Source of the DNA: Candidatus Calescibacterium sp.
GTDB lineage: Bacteria; DRYD01
Direction: 5' to 3'
Length of the DNA stretch: 45,869 bases
NCBI GenBank assembly: GCA_025057615.1
Contig: JANXBF010000008.1
Location: 1-45,869 of the forward strand
Part shown: piece after piece, positions 8,643 to 17,402 of the stretch
Layout: each line of letters opens with the position of its first letter
Numbering within the stretch: the first letter of the stretch is position 1
Notes under the pieces: model-generated
The model's database searches: none
What the model was told of the DNA's origin: nothing
The model's input: only the letters and a program-made list of their open reading frames with translations
Program-made: the position numbers and the translations under genes

Positions 8643-9166
8643 AATTGTATTTCTATTATAGGATAATAGATTCTTATTTGATTTTGATTTATTCTATGAT
8701 ATATATAGTTTTTGGTTAGTACGATATTTTTGTTTTTTATTTTTAAATCTTGAGAGTAGATAAATATAGGATGATTTGTGTTTATTTTATTATTTTCTTT
8801 GAAATATATTGTGGCTTTTATATCTTTAGTTTTGGCGTAAGACAGGTTAGTATATATTTCCAGGTAAGGTATTGACAACTTTATTATATTGTCTTGGTTA
8901 AGTTTGTATATTTCCACATTTATTGAATATATGTAATTGCTATGGAAAGGTGTTAGTATTTTTTGTGATTTTGCTATAAAGTTAACCTGATTGTAATTTT
9001 TCCAGTTGACTATCTGAACGTTGTATAGTGTCAAGAACATTTTTCTCTGATTTATGGATTCTGTATTTATTATGTATTCATTTTTAGCCATTATAAAAAT
9101 TAGAATGAAGAATAAAAGTATGGTTGATAGGGAAATCAGTGGATTGCTAAATATTTTTTCAACCAA
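8639..9166 (-). CDS. Single-pass membrane-anchored protein, possibly LptC-like
   Basis: This 175-residue protein has one N-terminal hydrophobic helix (about residues 10-26, LSTILLFFILIFIMA) followed by a beta-rich, presumably extracytoplasmic domain with alternating hydrophobic residues and no catalytic motif. That layout and length match LptC, the bitopic protein that passes lipopolysaccharide from LptBFG to LptA, but sequence in that family is very weakly conserved. I rate the match as possible only. It overlaps the CCA-adding gene by ATGA and follows the GH57 gene after 24 bases, so it may simply be part of an operon of mixed function. No lptA or lptB gene is visible here. Confidence 0.5.
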   Translation of the reverse strand: MVEKIFSNPLISLSTILLFFILIFIMAKNEYIINTESINQRKMFLTLYNVQIVNWKNYNQVNFIAKSQKILTPFHSNYIYSINVEIYKLNQDNIIKLSIPYLEIYTNLSYAKTKDIKATIYFKENNKINTNHPIFIYSQDLKIKNKNIVLTKNYIYHRINQNQIRIYYPIIEIQL

Positions 9167-9190
9167 ACTATATTCTCTATTATGTTTTTA

Positions 9191-11266
9191 TTAATTAAAA
9201 TAAAAGTCCCGGTCTATTATTTCATTGTCTTTGTTTAGGATTTGTATTTCATATTTCCCGTTTTTATATATTTTAGGTATTATCAATGTATTTTCTTTAG
9301 CTATTTCGTTCCATTTGTATTCTGCTATCTCTTTATCGTTGTGTTTTACTAATATTTTAAGGTTTTCTGTGTTGAATTCTAGTTTTAATGGATTTATATA
9401 TTTAAATTCAAAAACCAGATTTTTATCTATGATTTTGGGGTTGTAGATTACCAGAGTGGGATCTAATGGTTTTGTATCTTGGTATAGTGGTTCAAATATT
9501 TGTTTTGGAAAATTGACATTGTACCCGGCTTTTTGTGCAAATTTTAGTGCGTTTACCATTAGTTCTCTGTGTTTCCTAGCAAAGTATTTGTCGTTTCCTG
9601 AATCCCAGTCATTACCGTACCACCAGAACCAATCAGACCCCTCTGCAGCAAAGAGTGTATGCCAAGCTTTAAATAAGTAGTGCTTTTCTCTATCTTTTTC
9701 TATATTTGGTTCTTCTATTAAGTTGTTGGTTATTTCTTTTATGTATGGAATTTTTATAAATTCTTGTCTGAGTTTATTTAGTAGGTACCATCCTTTGTTT
9801 TCTGATTCTTCTCCTATCCAAGTTGTTAGGTCTCCATATACCCATGAGCCTGTTGCTAATGGTTCCAGTTCCCATTGTTTATCTACTGGTTTTACGGTGG
9901 TTATATATTCTTTTGGAGTCATTGTTTTTATTTTTTCTTCTTTTTGGAGCAAGTCGTATAGAGCCATTAAGAAGTCTTTACCATCGTTTTGATAGTATGT
10001 CCATACGTTTTCTCCATCACAGGTGTTGGTAATATATATTGGTTCATTTTCTGGAACGCCGTTGTAATGTTTTTGTGATTTTATGTAGTTAATGAAGTCT
10101 TTGGCTGCTTCGTATCCATCAGCTTTACCTCTGTAGTATCCATAGTCCCATCCTACTTTGTCATGTATTGATCTTGGGATTACCGATATAGCATCGTTAT
10201 TTAAGTTATCGATGAATTCTGTGTCTACATCTACTCTGTATGGTTGGAGAACATCTCCTGCAAAACCTGATTTAAAGATCACTTCATGTCCTGTTGAGAA
10301 CCATTTAATTCCATTTTTTGCTAGGTGTTTTATAATGTTTTCTCCGACGGCTCCTTCACCGGGCCACATTCCAGTTGGATACTTTCCAAAGAGTTTTTTG
10401 TAGTATTCCATTGCCATTTTTACTTGTGAGTCTGCATCTTCAGGATATTTGAATACAGGGGGGGTTGGTATGTGAGGTGTTTGCTCTTTAGCTGAGTCGG
10501 TATTATCTATCAATGGTAGTATTGGATGATAAAACGGGGTTGTTGTTATTTCTATTTGTCCTTTATTTTGTAAGTATCTATGAATTGGGATGACAAATTT
10601 CATTATTTTATAGGTTTCAATTATTATATCTTTTGCGTCTTCTTCAGTAAAGTTTTGCCCTTTTAATCCTTTTGCATAAATGTCTTTAATTTTTGTTACT
10701 TTGTCTTTTATTATATTTCCATCTTCAGTTTCTCCAATTAATTCAGTATCTTTATTGAGGAAGTCTGGATCGAACCAAACCAAGTGAAACCATACTTTCA
10801 GGTTGAGATATTCTTGGTTGGTCAATGTTTCTCCATTTTTTACTTTTTCAAACAGTTTTTTATAAGCGGGGTATTTAAATATTTGCGATTCGTGATGTGC
10901 ATCAAAGAATCTTTGTTTGGCGAAATTTTTATCATCCTGAGTCCATTGATCTACAGGTTTGAAAAGTAGATCCAGTGCTCTGTCCAGCTTACCTTTTGGA
11001 AAGGAGGATTCTTTTCTATAATTTGGGCTATTTTCATCAGCATAGTCTTTCAATTTATTGACATAATCTTCTATTTGTAATAATAGTGAAGGTGTTAAGT
11101 TTATTGTTAATTTTACCTTAGGAAAGTTCAGCAAAATAGAGGCCATATCGTAATAGTCTTTCGTAGCATGTAATCTAACCCATGGAGCAGTGTATGTGTC
11201 TTTTATTGAATCTTTATAGATTGGTTGGTGTTGGTGCCACAGAATATTTAGATATATTGGATCCAT
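9191..11266 (-). CDS. Glycoside hydrolase family 57 glucanase (alpha-amylase/amylopullulanase-like)
   Basis: The N-terminus carries the GH57 hallmark LWHQHQP at about residues 8-14, then PWVRLHATKDYYDM. The nucleophile region WPGEGAVGENI lies near residue 300 (catalytic Glu) and the acid/base region NTCDGENVW near residue 414 (catalytic Asp). The last ~90 residues form a beta-rich tail. There is no signal peptide, so it should act in the cytoplasm on glycogen or maltodextrins. Exact specificity (endo-amylase, pullulanase or transferase) cannot be read by eye. The start is set at 11266: an upstream ATG at 11272 abuts the strong GGAGG, while 11266 lies seven bases after it. Confidence 0.88.
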   Translation of the reverse strand: MDPIYLNILWHQHQPIYKDSIKDTYTAPWVRLHATKDYYDMASILLNFPKVKLTINLTPSLLLQIEDYVNKLKDYADENSPNYRKESSFPKGKLDRALDLLFKPVDQWTQDDKNFAKQRFFDAHHESQIFKYPAYKKLFEKVKNGETLTNQEYLNLKVWFHLVWFDPDFLNKDTELIGETEDGNIIKDKVTKIKDIYAKGLKGQNFTEEDAKDIIIETYKIMKFVIPIHRYLQNKGQIEITTTPFYHPILPLIDNTDSAKEQTPHIPTPPVFKYPEDADSQVKMAMEYYKKLFGKYPTGMWPGEGAVGENIIKHLAKNGIKWFSTGHEVIFKSGFAGDVLQPYRVDVDTEFIDNLNNDAISVIPRSIHDKVGWDYGYYRGKADGYEAAKDFINYIKSQKHYNGVPENEPIYITNTCDGENVWTYYQNDGKDFLMALYDLLQKEEKIKTMTPKEYITTVKPVDKQWELEPLATGSWVYGDLTTWIGEESENKGWYLLNKLRQEFIKIPYIKEITNNLIEEPNIEKDREKHYLFKAWHTLFAAEGSDWFWWYGNDWDSGNDKYFARKHRELMVNALKFAQKAGYNVNFPKQIFEPLYQDTKPLDPTLVIYNPKIIDKNLVFEFKYINPLKLEFNTENLKILVKHNDKEIAEYKWNEIAKENTLIIPKIYKNGKYEIQILNKDNEIIDRDFYFN

Positions 11267-11324
11267 TATCATCCCTCCTCTTCAAATATCTATCCCTACT
11301 GTAATTTTTGTAATTTTTTGATTT

Positions 11325-11346
11325 AAAACCCTTTTGTGATAAAGGG
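11325..11346 (-). terminator. Possible weak intrinsic terminator after the secreted TPR gene
   Basis: In the 145-base gap between the TPR gene and the GH57 gene, CCCTTT (11329-11334) and AAAGGG (11341-11346) form a perfect six-base inverted repeat with a six-base loop. Read on the minus strand the hairpin is followed by TTTTAAAT. It lies about 70 bases after the TPR stop. The T-run is short, so termination may be partial. Confidence 0.35.
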
Positions 11347-11417
11347 AAAAAATTTTGTAAAATTTTTGTAAAAAGAAATGCCCAATAAATTGTATAAAGA
11401 AATTACAAATTTTAGAA

Positions 11418-12569
11418 TTAGTTATTATTTTTCAATTCTGAAATCTTTTTTCTAACTTTGGCTTTAGAGGATATATCAGTGTAAAGATCATAGGCTTTTT
11501 GGTAAAACTCTAAGGATTTATTTTTATCTATTTTTTGGTATATGTCACCTGCTAGTTCTAGGTATTCTGGATTTTCGCTTTGTCTAAGTGCGGAGTCAAT
11601 GTATTTTTGTGCAGAAGCTATGTTATCTTGTTTGTAGCATATTTGTGCAAGTTTATATAAAGTAAAATGTTTGGTAGGAATTTGAGTAATAACTTGTGTT
11701 AATAGGTTTTTGGCTTTTTCCAATTCTCCCTCATTTAGATAAATATCACCCAATTTTTCCAGATAATATGGATCTATTTTGGGGTATTGGTTTACTATCT
11801 TTTCAAGAATCTCTTTTTGTTTTGTTTTATCTTCTGTAAATAGGAACTGTGCTAGTAGTGAATCTAAAGAGTTGTATGTTGAAATTATACCTTGCAATAT
11901 TTTTTGTGATTCTTCTTTTAACCCTATTAAATCGTATATTTCAATTAGTGTTATGTATGTTTTTTCTTTTTTGTCGGCTGGTATTTTTGTTATTTGTGAA
12001 AGTAGATTATAAATTTCATTAATCACTTTATTTTTATCAATGTTAAGATAATTTATTTCATCTCTTATAATTTGGATTTTCAAATTAATTTTGTTTTCTA
12101 TTTCTACTTCATATAGGTACGATTTGTTTAAGTTATCTATGTATTTATCTATAGAACCTTCAAGAAGGTTTATTTGTGCTATTTTGTTGTATATTCTTGA
12201 TATTATTGATGAAGATAGATTTGAGTTTGGATTAAGGTATTTTATTATTTCATAGTATAGGTTTTTTGATGTTTTTAGTTCCCCCAAGTTGAATAGGGAG
12301 TCTGCAATTTGTTCATTAACAAATGGATTTTGATAACCTTTGTTTATTATTTTACTTTTTAGAAATTCTATAAGTATATTATTTTGATTATTATCTATGG
12401 CATATTTTGTTGTCATTTCGAGAACTTTCTGGAATTCTATTGAATTATTGCTGTTATAATAGTTTTCTAATTTTGTTAGTAATTCATTTATTTTTGGTGT
12501 ACTGGCTGTTGCTAATTTTAGAGATATTAAGATAAAAGTTAACATCAAAATTATCAAGTAGTGATTCAT
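11418..12569 (-). CDS. Secreted TPR-repeat protein
   Basis: A signal peptide (MNHYLIILMLTFILISLKLA, with a small-residue cleavage site near TAS, about residue 23) leads a 383-residue, wholly helical protein. Residues about 270-375 hold clear tetratricopeptide units (LEKLGDIYLNEGELEKAKNL, FTLYKLAQICYKQDNIASAQ, YLELAGDIYQKI), and weaker ones extend back to residue 60. TPR superhelices are protein-binding scaffolds, so a periplasmic or surface assembly role is likely. The partner is unknown. The gene has a strong AAGGAGG seven bases before ATG and follows the DUF4388-like gene by 15 bases, so the two are probably cotranscribed. Confidence 0.75.
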   Translation of the reverse strand: MNHYLIILMLTFILISLKLATASTPKINELLTKLENYYNSNNSIEFQKVLEMTTKYAIDNNQNNILIEFLKSKIINKGYQNPFVNEQIADSLFNLGELKTSKNLYYEIIKYLNPNSNLSSSIISRIYNKIAQINLLEGSIDKYIDNLNKSYLYEVEIENKINLKIQIIRDEINYLNIDKNKVINEIYNLLSQITKIPADKKEKTYITLIEIYDLIGLKEESQKILQGIISTYNSLDSLLAQFLFTEDKTKQKEILEKIVNQYPKIDPYYLEKLGDIYLNEGELEKAKNLLTQVITQIPTKHFTLYKLAQICYKQDNIASAQKYIDSALRQSENPEYLELAGDIYQKIDKNKSLEFYQKAYDLYTDISSKAKVRKKISELKNNN

Positions 12570-12584
12570 TTTTTCCTCCTTATT

Positions 12585-13511
12585 TTATGCTATTTCTGGA
12601 TATACTACTATTTTTTCTCCGCTTACTATTTTCCTGTCTCTTATTTTTATTTTTTGGACTATATTTTGTGGTAATTGAATTACATCTGGTGGAAGTTTTG
12701 AATCTTTTTTAACTTGGGTATTTTTAATATCTCCTTCTAATCCTTCTATCCTTAATGCTATTGAAGTGGTTTGTAGCGTTGATATCCAGAAATCTATAAC
12801 CTCTGTGGATATAATTATATCTCTACTTGTAGTCCAACCTTTACTTTCTCTTACTTCCAATTCTCTTACTAGAGAGTGTTTTATATCATTTTCTTTGAGT
12901 TTTTCTTCCAATTCTTTGTTATCTATTCCTGTAACATTTATTATACATCTTGTATTGTTTTTTATCTTTTCCAATATGATCTCGTTGTAAAAATATGATG
13001 ATATTATGAAGTTATTATTGTTTATTGTATCAGATCTAAGGAATGGGTTTCCACATTTGAGTAAGATGTAGTATGTTTGTCCCATTAATTCTATTTCCAT
13101 TATTCCTGTAATATTCTTTTTAGTGAGTTTCAGTAGTAGAGAGTCCCAGTCTTTGCTGTTTGTTAAGTTATAGTTCATTACTTGATTTTCAAAGAGATAA
13201 AAACCTCTGAGTATATTACTGAATCCTATTGGCATTGTGTAACTTACAACTTTTATTTCATCTTCTACTCTGTATCTGAATATCAATGGTGATATTTCTG
13301 TGGGTGTGTCTGTTGTATCTACATAACTTACAATCATCCCTTCATCTATTAGAATTATGAAATTATTTTTTGAACCTTTTATTTCTAAGTATCCGCTGTA
13401 TTTGTATTTTGATAGATTCTCAAGTAGTACCACTAATTCCAATAGTATATAGGAGATGTTATTTATATCTCTTGTTAATGGAAATACTTTTAGTGGTAAT
13501 GATTTTATCAT
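12585..13511 (-). CDS. Uncharacterised protein with two DUF4388-like units
   Basis: I do not recognise the whole protein (308 residues, no signal peptide or membrane segment). Two similar units are visible: YSGYLEIKGSKNNFIILIDE (about 38-57) and ITGIMEIELMGQTYYILLKCG (about 134-154). Each is preceded by a hydrophobic helix (LLELVVLLENLSK, LLLKLTK). The pattern of SG-x-(L/M)-E-I, two short strands, then (D/C)-(E/G)-x resembles DUF4388 (PATAN), which occurs in two-component and gliding/pilus-related proteins. The C-terminal 50 residues look like an unstructured linker rich in Lys and Val. It overlaps the next gene upstream by four bases (ATGA) and is followed 15 bases later by the secreted TPR gene. 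Confidence 0.6.
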   Translation of the reverse strand: MIKSLPLKVFPLTRDINNISYILLELVVLLENLSKYKYSGYLEIKGSKNNFIILIDEGMIVSYVDTTDTPTEISPLIFRYRVEDEIKVVSYTMPIGFSNILRGFYLFENQVMNYNLTNSKDWDSLLLKLTKKNITGIMEIELMGQTYYILLKCGNPFLRSDTINNNNFIISSYFYNEIILEKIKNNTRCIINVTGIDNKELEEKLKENDIKHSLVRELEVRESKGWTTSRDIIISTEVIDFWISTLQTTSIALRIEGLEGDIKNTQVKKDSKLPPDVIQLPQNIVQKIKIRDRKIVSGEKIVVYPEIA

Positions 13512-14005
13512 GGTAGTTTTTCTATATTGGATAATATATTCTTAGCCAGTTCTAATATTTCGTTTTTGGGTATTTGTTTTTTATTGTAGTATAGATAAAC
13601 TTTGTTTGAGAGTTCTGATATTTGGTTTAGAACGGTGAAGAATTTTTGTTCATCTATGTCACTCCATCTCAGTGTTTCTGTTTTTGATGGTTCAAAGAGT
13701 AAGTTATACATTTTGGATAAGCTGTTTTGGACCTCATTAATTAATTTTTCATCTTTTGTTTTGAGATACTCTGCAATTTTTTGTAGGTTTATATTTATTG
13801 ATTCTTTTATTTGTGTGAAATTGTTTATTGGTTGGTTTTGTGTTTTTATTTCGTAATCTAGTGCTAGTAGATAATTTAGTATTAGTGTGTTTAGACTAAC
13901 TATTTGTGTTGATATGTAATTATAGTTCCTATTTTTAATATTTTCCTGTATTGAGATGATGAGTTTTTCTATGTCTTTTGATAATTTGTTGATATTTTCA
14001 TTCAT
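13508..14005 (-). CDS. Small helical protein of unknown function
   Basis: This 165-residue protein is predicted almost entirely helical and rich in Asn, Lys, Ile and Leu, with heptad-like Leu/Ile spacing in its first 110 residues. It has no signal peptide, cysteine pair or catalytic motif that I recognise. A longer frame from a TTG at 14041 is possible, but ATG 14005 is preferred because AAAGG lies seven bases before it. It is translationally coupled to the DUF4388-like gene, so the two products may work together. It also lies head-to-head with the membrane TPR gene at 14047. Confidence 0.6.
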   Translation of the reverse strand: MNENINKLSKDIEKLIISIQENIKNRNYNYISTQIVSLNTLILNYLLALDYEIKTQNQPINNFTQIKESININLQKIAEYLKTKDEKLINEVQNSLSKMYNLLFEPSKTETLRWSDIDEQKFFTVLNQISELSNKVYLYYNKKQIPKNEILELAKNILSNIEKLP

Positions 14006-14046
14006 TATTTTATCCTTTATTAATATTTTTCTATTTTTCAATTTCT

Positions 14047-15261
14047 ATGAACTTTATGATTTTACCTCCTACAAGGATTTTGTTCATTAAATGTTTAATT
14101 AGTATAAATGTGGAAAGAAAAAAGAAGTTCAGAAAGGTATCTAAAAAGAAAGTTGGTTCTTACGATAAAGTTGTAGAGGATAAAACTGTCAGTCATAATT
14201 ATGAATATTCGAAAACCTCTTATTGGAAGATATTTTTTGTTGTTATTATTTTGTTGATATTTTTCTCTTCATCTTTCTTAGTTTTTTTTGCTAATAATGA
14301 TAGACAGGAGATTATCTTTAATGAGTCTAAGAAGAGTATTTTGCAAAAGTTAAGAAATGAGGGTCCATCTGTTGAGGTATATAAAAGTTTTGCTGAACTA
14401 TATAAAAGTAGGGATCCAAATCTTCATTATTATTACCTAAAAGAGGCCATAAAATTGGTTAAATCTGGCGAATTAGATAAAAATAGAGATCTGATAAAAC
14501 AAATTCTGGAGGCTTCTTACCAAAAAAATGAAAAGATTGAAACAATTTTGTATTATTTGATATTGTTATATAAAACTACGAAACCTTCTAATCCAGAATT
14601 TTTTGAAGTTTTGGCTTCTATAGTTGAAATATATAATACTCTTGGAAATGTGGATTCTTCCCAGAAGATACTCTCCAATTTGGAGAAATTGTATTCTCAA
14701 AATTTGCAAATAAAGTATCTTCTTTGCAATCAATATTATGTTACAGGAAATTATGGCTTGGCAAAGGAAAAAATAGATTACATTATAAATATAAAAATGA
14801 AGCAGAAACAGCCACTAAATTTTAATGATTTATCTCTGTATTATTTGATTTATATGAGATTTTATCCATATGACAGGGTTTTAGAAAATATGTTACCGTT
14901 TTCTTTAGGGTTGGCTTATAATGAAATGAATAATTTTTTGGTATTTTTGTTGGATAGACCTGAAATAAATTTCAAAGATTATAAGAGAATTTTATCAAAA
15001 ATTTCTATTTACAGGCCTGAGGTTAAAATCATTACTGAACAGAATCCTTACATAAATTTGGAGATTGGTAAAAGGTTTTGGAAAGAATCTCAAAAAGCTA
15101 TTGCTGAGGTTTATTTCGGTAAAGCTCTCAATAATTCAAGTAATGAAACGAGAAAGATCATACAGGATTATATCTATCAAATAAAGGTCCAAGATGATAT
15201 AAACCAACAAAAATCAAAACCCACTATAGACACGAAAAAATTACTTGAGGAAGTAAAATGA
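14047..15261 (+). CDS. Bitopic membrane protein with TPR-like domain
   Basis: A basic, low-complexity cytoplasmic stretch (about residues 22-55, KKKFRKVSKKK) precedes one membrane helix (about 58-83, WKIFFVVIILLIFF) and a ~310-residue helical domain with weak TPR-like pairs (for example LASIVEIYNTLGNVDSSQKIL and LLCNQYYVTGNYGLAKEKI). The topology suggests the domain is outside the cytoplasm. The start is uncertain: ATG 14047, ATG 14056 and GTG 14110 are in frame and none has a good Shine-Dalgarno. The stop overlaps EF-G by ATGA, so the two are co-translated. No specific function is recognised. It diverges from the DUF4388/TPR cluster and shares its TPR theme. Confidence 0.65.
   Translation: MNFMILPPTRILFIKCLISINVERKKKFRKVSKKKVGSYDKVVEDKTVSHNYEYSKTSYWKIFFVVIILLIFFSSSFLVFFANNDRQEIIFNESKKSILQKLRNEGPSVEVYKSFAELYKSRDPNLHYYYLKEAIKLVKSGELDKNRDLIKQILEASYQKNEKIETILYYLILLYKTTKPSNPEFFEVLASIVEIYNTLGNVDSSQKILSNLEKLYSQNLQIKYLLCNQYYVTGNYGLAKEKIDYIINIKMKQKQPLNFNDLSLYYLIYMRFYPYDRVLENMLPFSLGLAYNEMNNFLVFLLDRPEINFKDYKRILSKISIYRPEVKIITEQNPYINLEIGKRFWKESQKAIAEVYFGKALNNSSNETRKIIQDYIYQIKVQDDINQQKSKPTIDTKKLLEEVK
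14080..14108 (+). promoter_or_regulatory. Candidate sigma-70-type promoter for the membrane TPR/EF-G operon
   Basis: TTGTTC (14080-14085) is followed, after 17 bases, by TATAAA (14103-14108). The match and spacing are good for a -35/-10 pair. It lies inside the 5' part of the annotated TPR frame, so if it is used the mRNA would start near 14115. The coding start then would have to be the GTG at 14110 as a near-leaderless start, or a different upstream promoter serves the longer form. In AT-rich DNA such matches also occur by chance. Confidence 0.35.
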
Positions 15262-17327
15262 GTGGTGATCTTCAAAAAATTAGAAACATAGGTATAGTTG
15301 CTCATATAGATGCTGGTAAGACTACTACGACTGAGAGAATACTTTACTACGCTGGTAAAATTTATAAAATAGGCAGTGTTGATGAAGGTACGGCAACCAT
15401 GGATTATATGGTCCAAGAAAAGGAACACGGTATTACTATTCAGAGTGCTGCCACTTTTTTCAAATGGCGAGATTACGAGTTCAATCTAATAGATACTCCT
15501 GGACATGTGGATTTTACAATTGAGGTTGAGAGGTCTATCAGAGTTCTTGATGGTATTATCGTTATTTTGGATGCTTCTGCTGGTGTGCAACCACAAACAG
15601 AAACTGTATATAGGCAAGCTTTAAAGTATAAAGTTCCAACAATTTTTTTTGTCAATAAAATGGATAAATTGGGTGCAAATTTTGAATATTGTTTGGATTC
15701 TATAAAGGAGAGGTTGCTAACTAATCCTATTCCTATTCAGCTACCTTTTGGTAAAGAAGACGGATTTTCAGGTATTGTTGATCTGATTAGAATGAAGTTG
15801 ATTCAGTGGATTAGTCAAGATGGTAGCGAGTATGTCTATAATGAATTGCCAGTTTCTTACGATAAAGATAGAATATTCATGTTGGAGGAGATTGCCTCTT
15901 TGGATGAGATTTTCATGGATAAGTATCTTAGCTCTTCTTATACTATTGACGATGTGTATTCTGCTTTAAGGAGGATAACGATTTCTGGTGTTGGTAGTCC
16001 TGTTCTTTGTGGTAGTGCTGTCAAGAATATGGGAATTCAGCCTCTTATTGATGCTGTGATACATTTTTTACCTTCTCCTTTGGATAGGAGTAAACAGAAA
16101 TCATTTTTGATTACCCAAGATACGGAGAAAGAGGTGATAGTTGATACTGTTGAAAACAGTAGTAACCTATTAGCTTTATGTTTTAAAGTTTCCTATTTCC
16201 CTTCTGTTGGTAAGGTTTCTTTTATTAGGGTTTACAGTGGCAAAGTGGTTGAAAATGATGTATTGTACAACAGTACAAAAGATATAAAAGAAAGAGCAAA
16301 TAGAATAATCAAGATGCATGCGAATTACATGGAAGAGGTTAAAGAGCTCAATATGGGAGAGATAGGTGCTATTGTAGGTTTAAAAAAGACGGTAACTGGT
16401 GATACTTTACTTTCTGACGATTCCAAGAGGATTGTTTTGGAGAGTATATATGTTCCTGAACCTGTTATTTTCACAGCTATAGAAGCTTCTTCTAGGGCTG
16501 ATGAAGAGAGACTATTCAAAGCTTTGGAGAGGTTATCCGAAGAGGATCCAACATTCAAGTATAAAATAAATGAGGATACTGGACAAATCATAATATCTGG
16601 TATGGGAGAATTACATCTTGATATAATAAAGGACAGAATACAAAGGGAATATAATTTGAGGATATTTTCTGGTAAGCCTCAGGTTGAATTTAAGGAAAGT
16701 ATTACTAAGAAATCGGAAGGGGAGTACAATTTCTATAAGCAGGTTGGTAATAAATTACAGACAGCTTACGTAAAGGTTGAGATTATTCCTATTTCTGAAG
16801 GAATAAAGATTTTTGTTGATACTCAAGAGATACCTGACAAGATTGTTCCTCAGGTAAGAGAGGGTATAAGTGAGGCTTTAGCTTTTGGAGTTTTAGCGGG
16901 GTTTCCATGCACTCGTATTAAAGTCAGGGTGGTAGATGCCAAGTATGATAAAGATTTTTCTACTCCGTTGGCGTTTAAAATTGCTGCTTTTGAAGCTACC
17001 AAAATTGCTATGAGTAATTCTAATCCTGTTTTATTGGAGCCTGTTATGAGTGTTGAAATTATTACTCCTGAGGAGTATATGGGTTCTGTAATTAATGATA
17101 TACAATCAAGAAATGGAGAAGTTCAAGAAATTTCCATTTATCAATCCATGGGTAACATTATTATCAATAAAATTAAGGCTTTTGTTCCTTTGAGAGAGAT
17201 TTTTGGTTATAGCACGGTTTTAAGGTCTCTTACACAAGGTAGAGGAAACTTTAATATGGAATTATATACTTACAAGGAGGTACCATTATCTGTACAAGAG
17301 AATATAATACTGAAAGGAACTTTATAA
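15258..17327 (+). CDS. fusA: Elongation factor G family GTPase (likely EF-G2-type)
   Basis: EF-G drives GTP-dependent translocation, and some paralogues act mainly in ribosome recycling. All five domains fit the 689-residue length. The G domain has GIVAHIDAGKTTTTE (P-loop), the DTPGHVDF switch with the catalytic His, and NKMDKLGA. Domains III-V end with the SLTQGRGNFNMELY element typical of EF-G. The switch-1 region reads GTATMDYMVQEKEHGITI where canonical factors have a D-W-M-x-Q-E-x-x-R-G-I-T pattern, so Arg is replaced by His. With no rpsL, rpsG or tuf alongside, this suggests an EF-G2 paralogue, with a canonical fusA probably elsewhere. It is coupled to the upstream membrane TPR gene by ATGA, which is unusual for EF-G. 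Confidence 0.88.
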   Translation: MSGDLQKIRNIGIVAHIDAGKTTTTERILYYAGKIYKIGSVDEGTATMDYMVQEKEHGITIQSAATFFKWRDYEFNLIDTPGHVDFTIEVERSIRVLDGIIVILDASAGVQPQTETVYRQALKYKVPTIFFVNKMDKLGANFEYCLDSIKERLLTNPIPIQLPFGKEDGFSGIVDLIRMKLIQWISQDGSEYVYNELPVSYDKDRIFMLEEIASLDEIFMDKYLSSSYTIDDVYSALRRITISGVGSPVLCGSAVKNMGIQPLIDAVIHFLPSPLDRSKQKSFLITQDTEKEVIVDTVENSSNLLALCFKVSYFPSVGKVSFIRVYSGKVVENDVLYNSTKDIKERANRIIKMHANYMEEVKELNMGEIGAIVGLKKTVTGDTLLSDDSKRIVLESIYVPEPVIFTAIEASSRADEERLFKALERLSEEDPTFKYKINEDTGQIIISGMGELHLDIIKDRIQREYNLRIFSGKPQVEFKESITKKSEGEYNFYKQVGNKLQTAYVKVEIIPISEGIKIFVDTQEIPDKIVPQVREGISEALAFGVLAGFPCTRIKVRVVDAKYDKDFSTPLAFKIAAFEATKIAMSNSNPVLLEPVMSVEIITPEEYMGSVINDIQSRNGEVQEISIYQSMGNIIINKIKAFVPLREIFGYSTVLRSLTQGRGNFNMELYTYKEVPLSVQENIILKGTL

Positions 17328-17371
17328 GGAAGTTTTATGTTAGTTTCTCATAATATATAAAGCAAGGGATA

Positions 17372-17386
17372 TAACAAATATTGTTA
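17372..17386 (+). promoter_or_regulatory. Palindrome upstream of spoVS
   Basis: TAACAA and TTGTTA form perfect six-base arms around a three-base ATA centre, 17 bases before the spoVS start and just after an AT-rich stretch (TAATATATAA, 17351-17360) that could be a -10 region. The placement would suit a repressor site near the transcription start. No binding protein is identified, and short AT palindromes are common in this DNA, so confidence is low. Confidence 0.3.
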
Positions 17387-17402
17387 ACAGGGGGTAAAGC
17401 AT

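Noticed and set aside
14062-14070. Strong AGGAGGT on the minus strand upstream of the helical protein
   Set aside because: No ATG, GTG or TTG lies at proper distance, and the frame it could serve meets a stop at once; probably chance.
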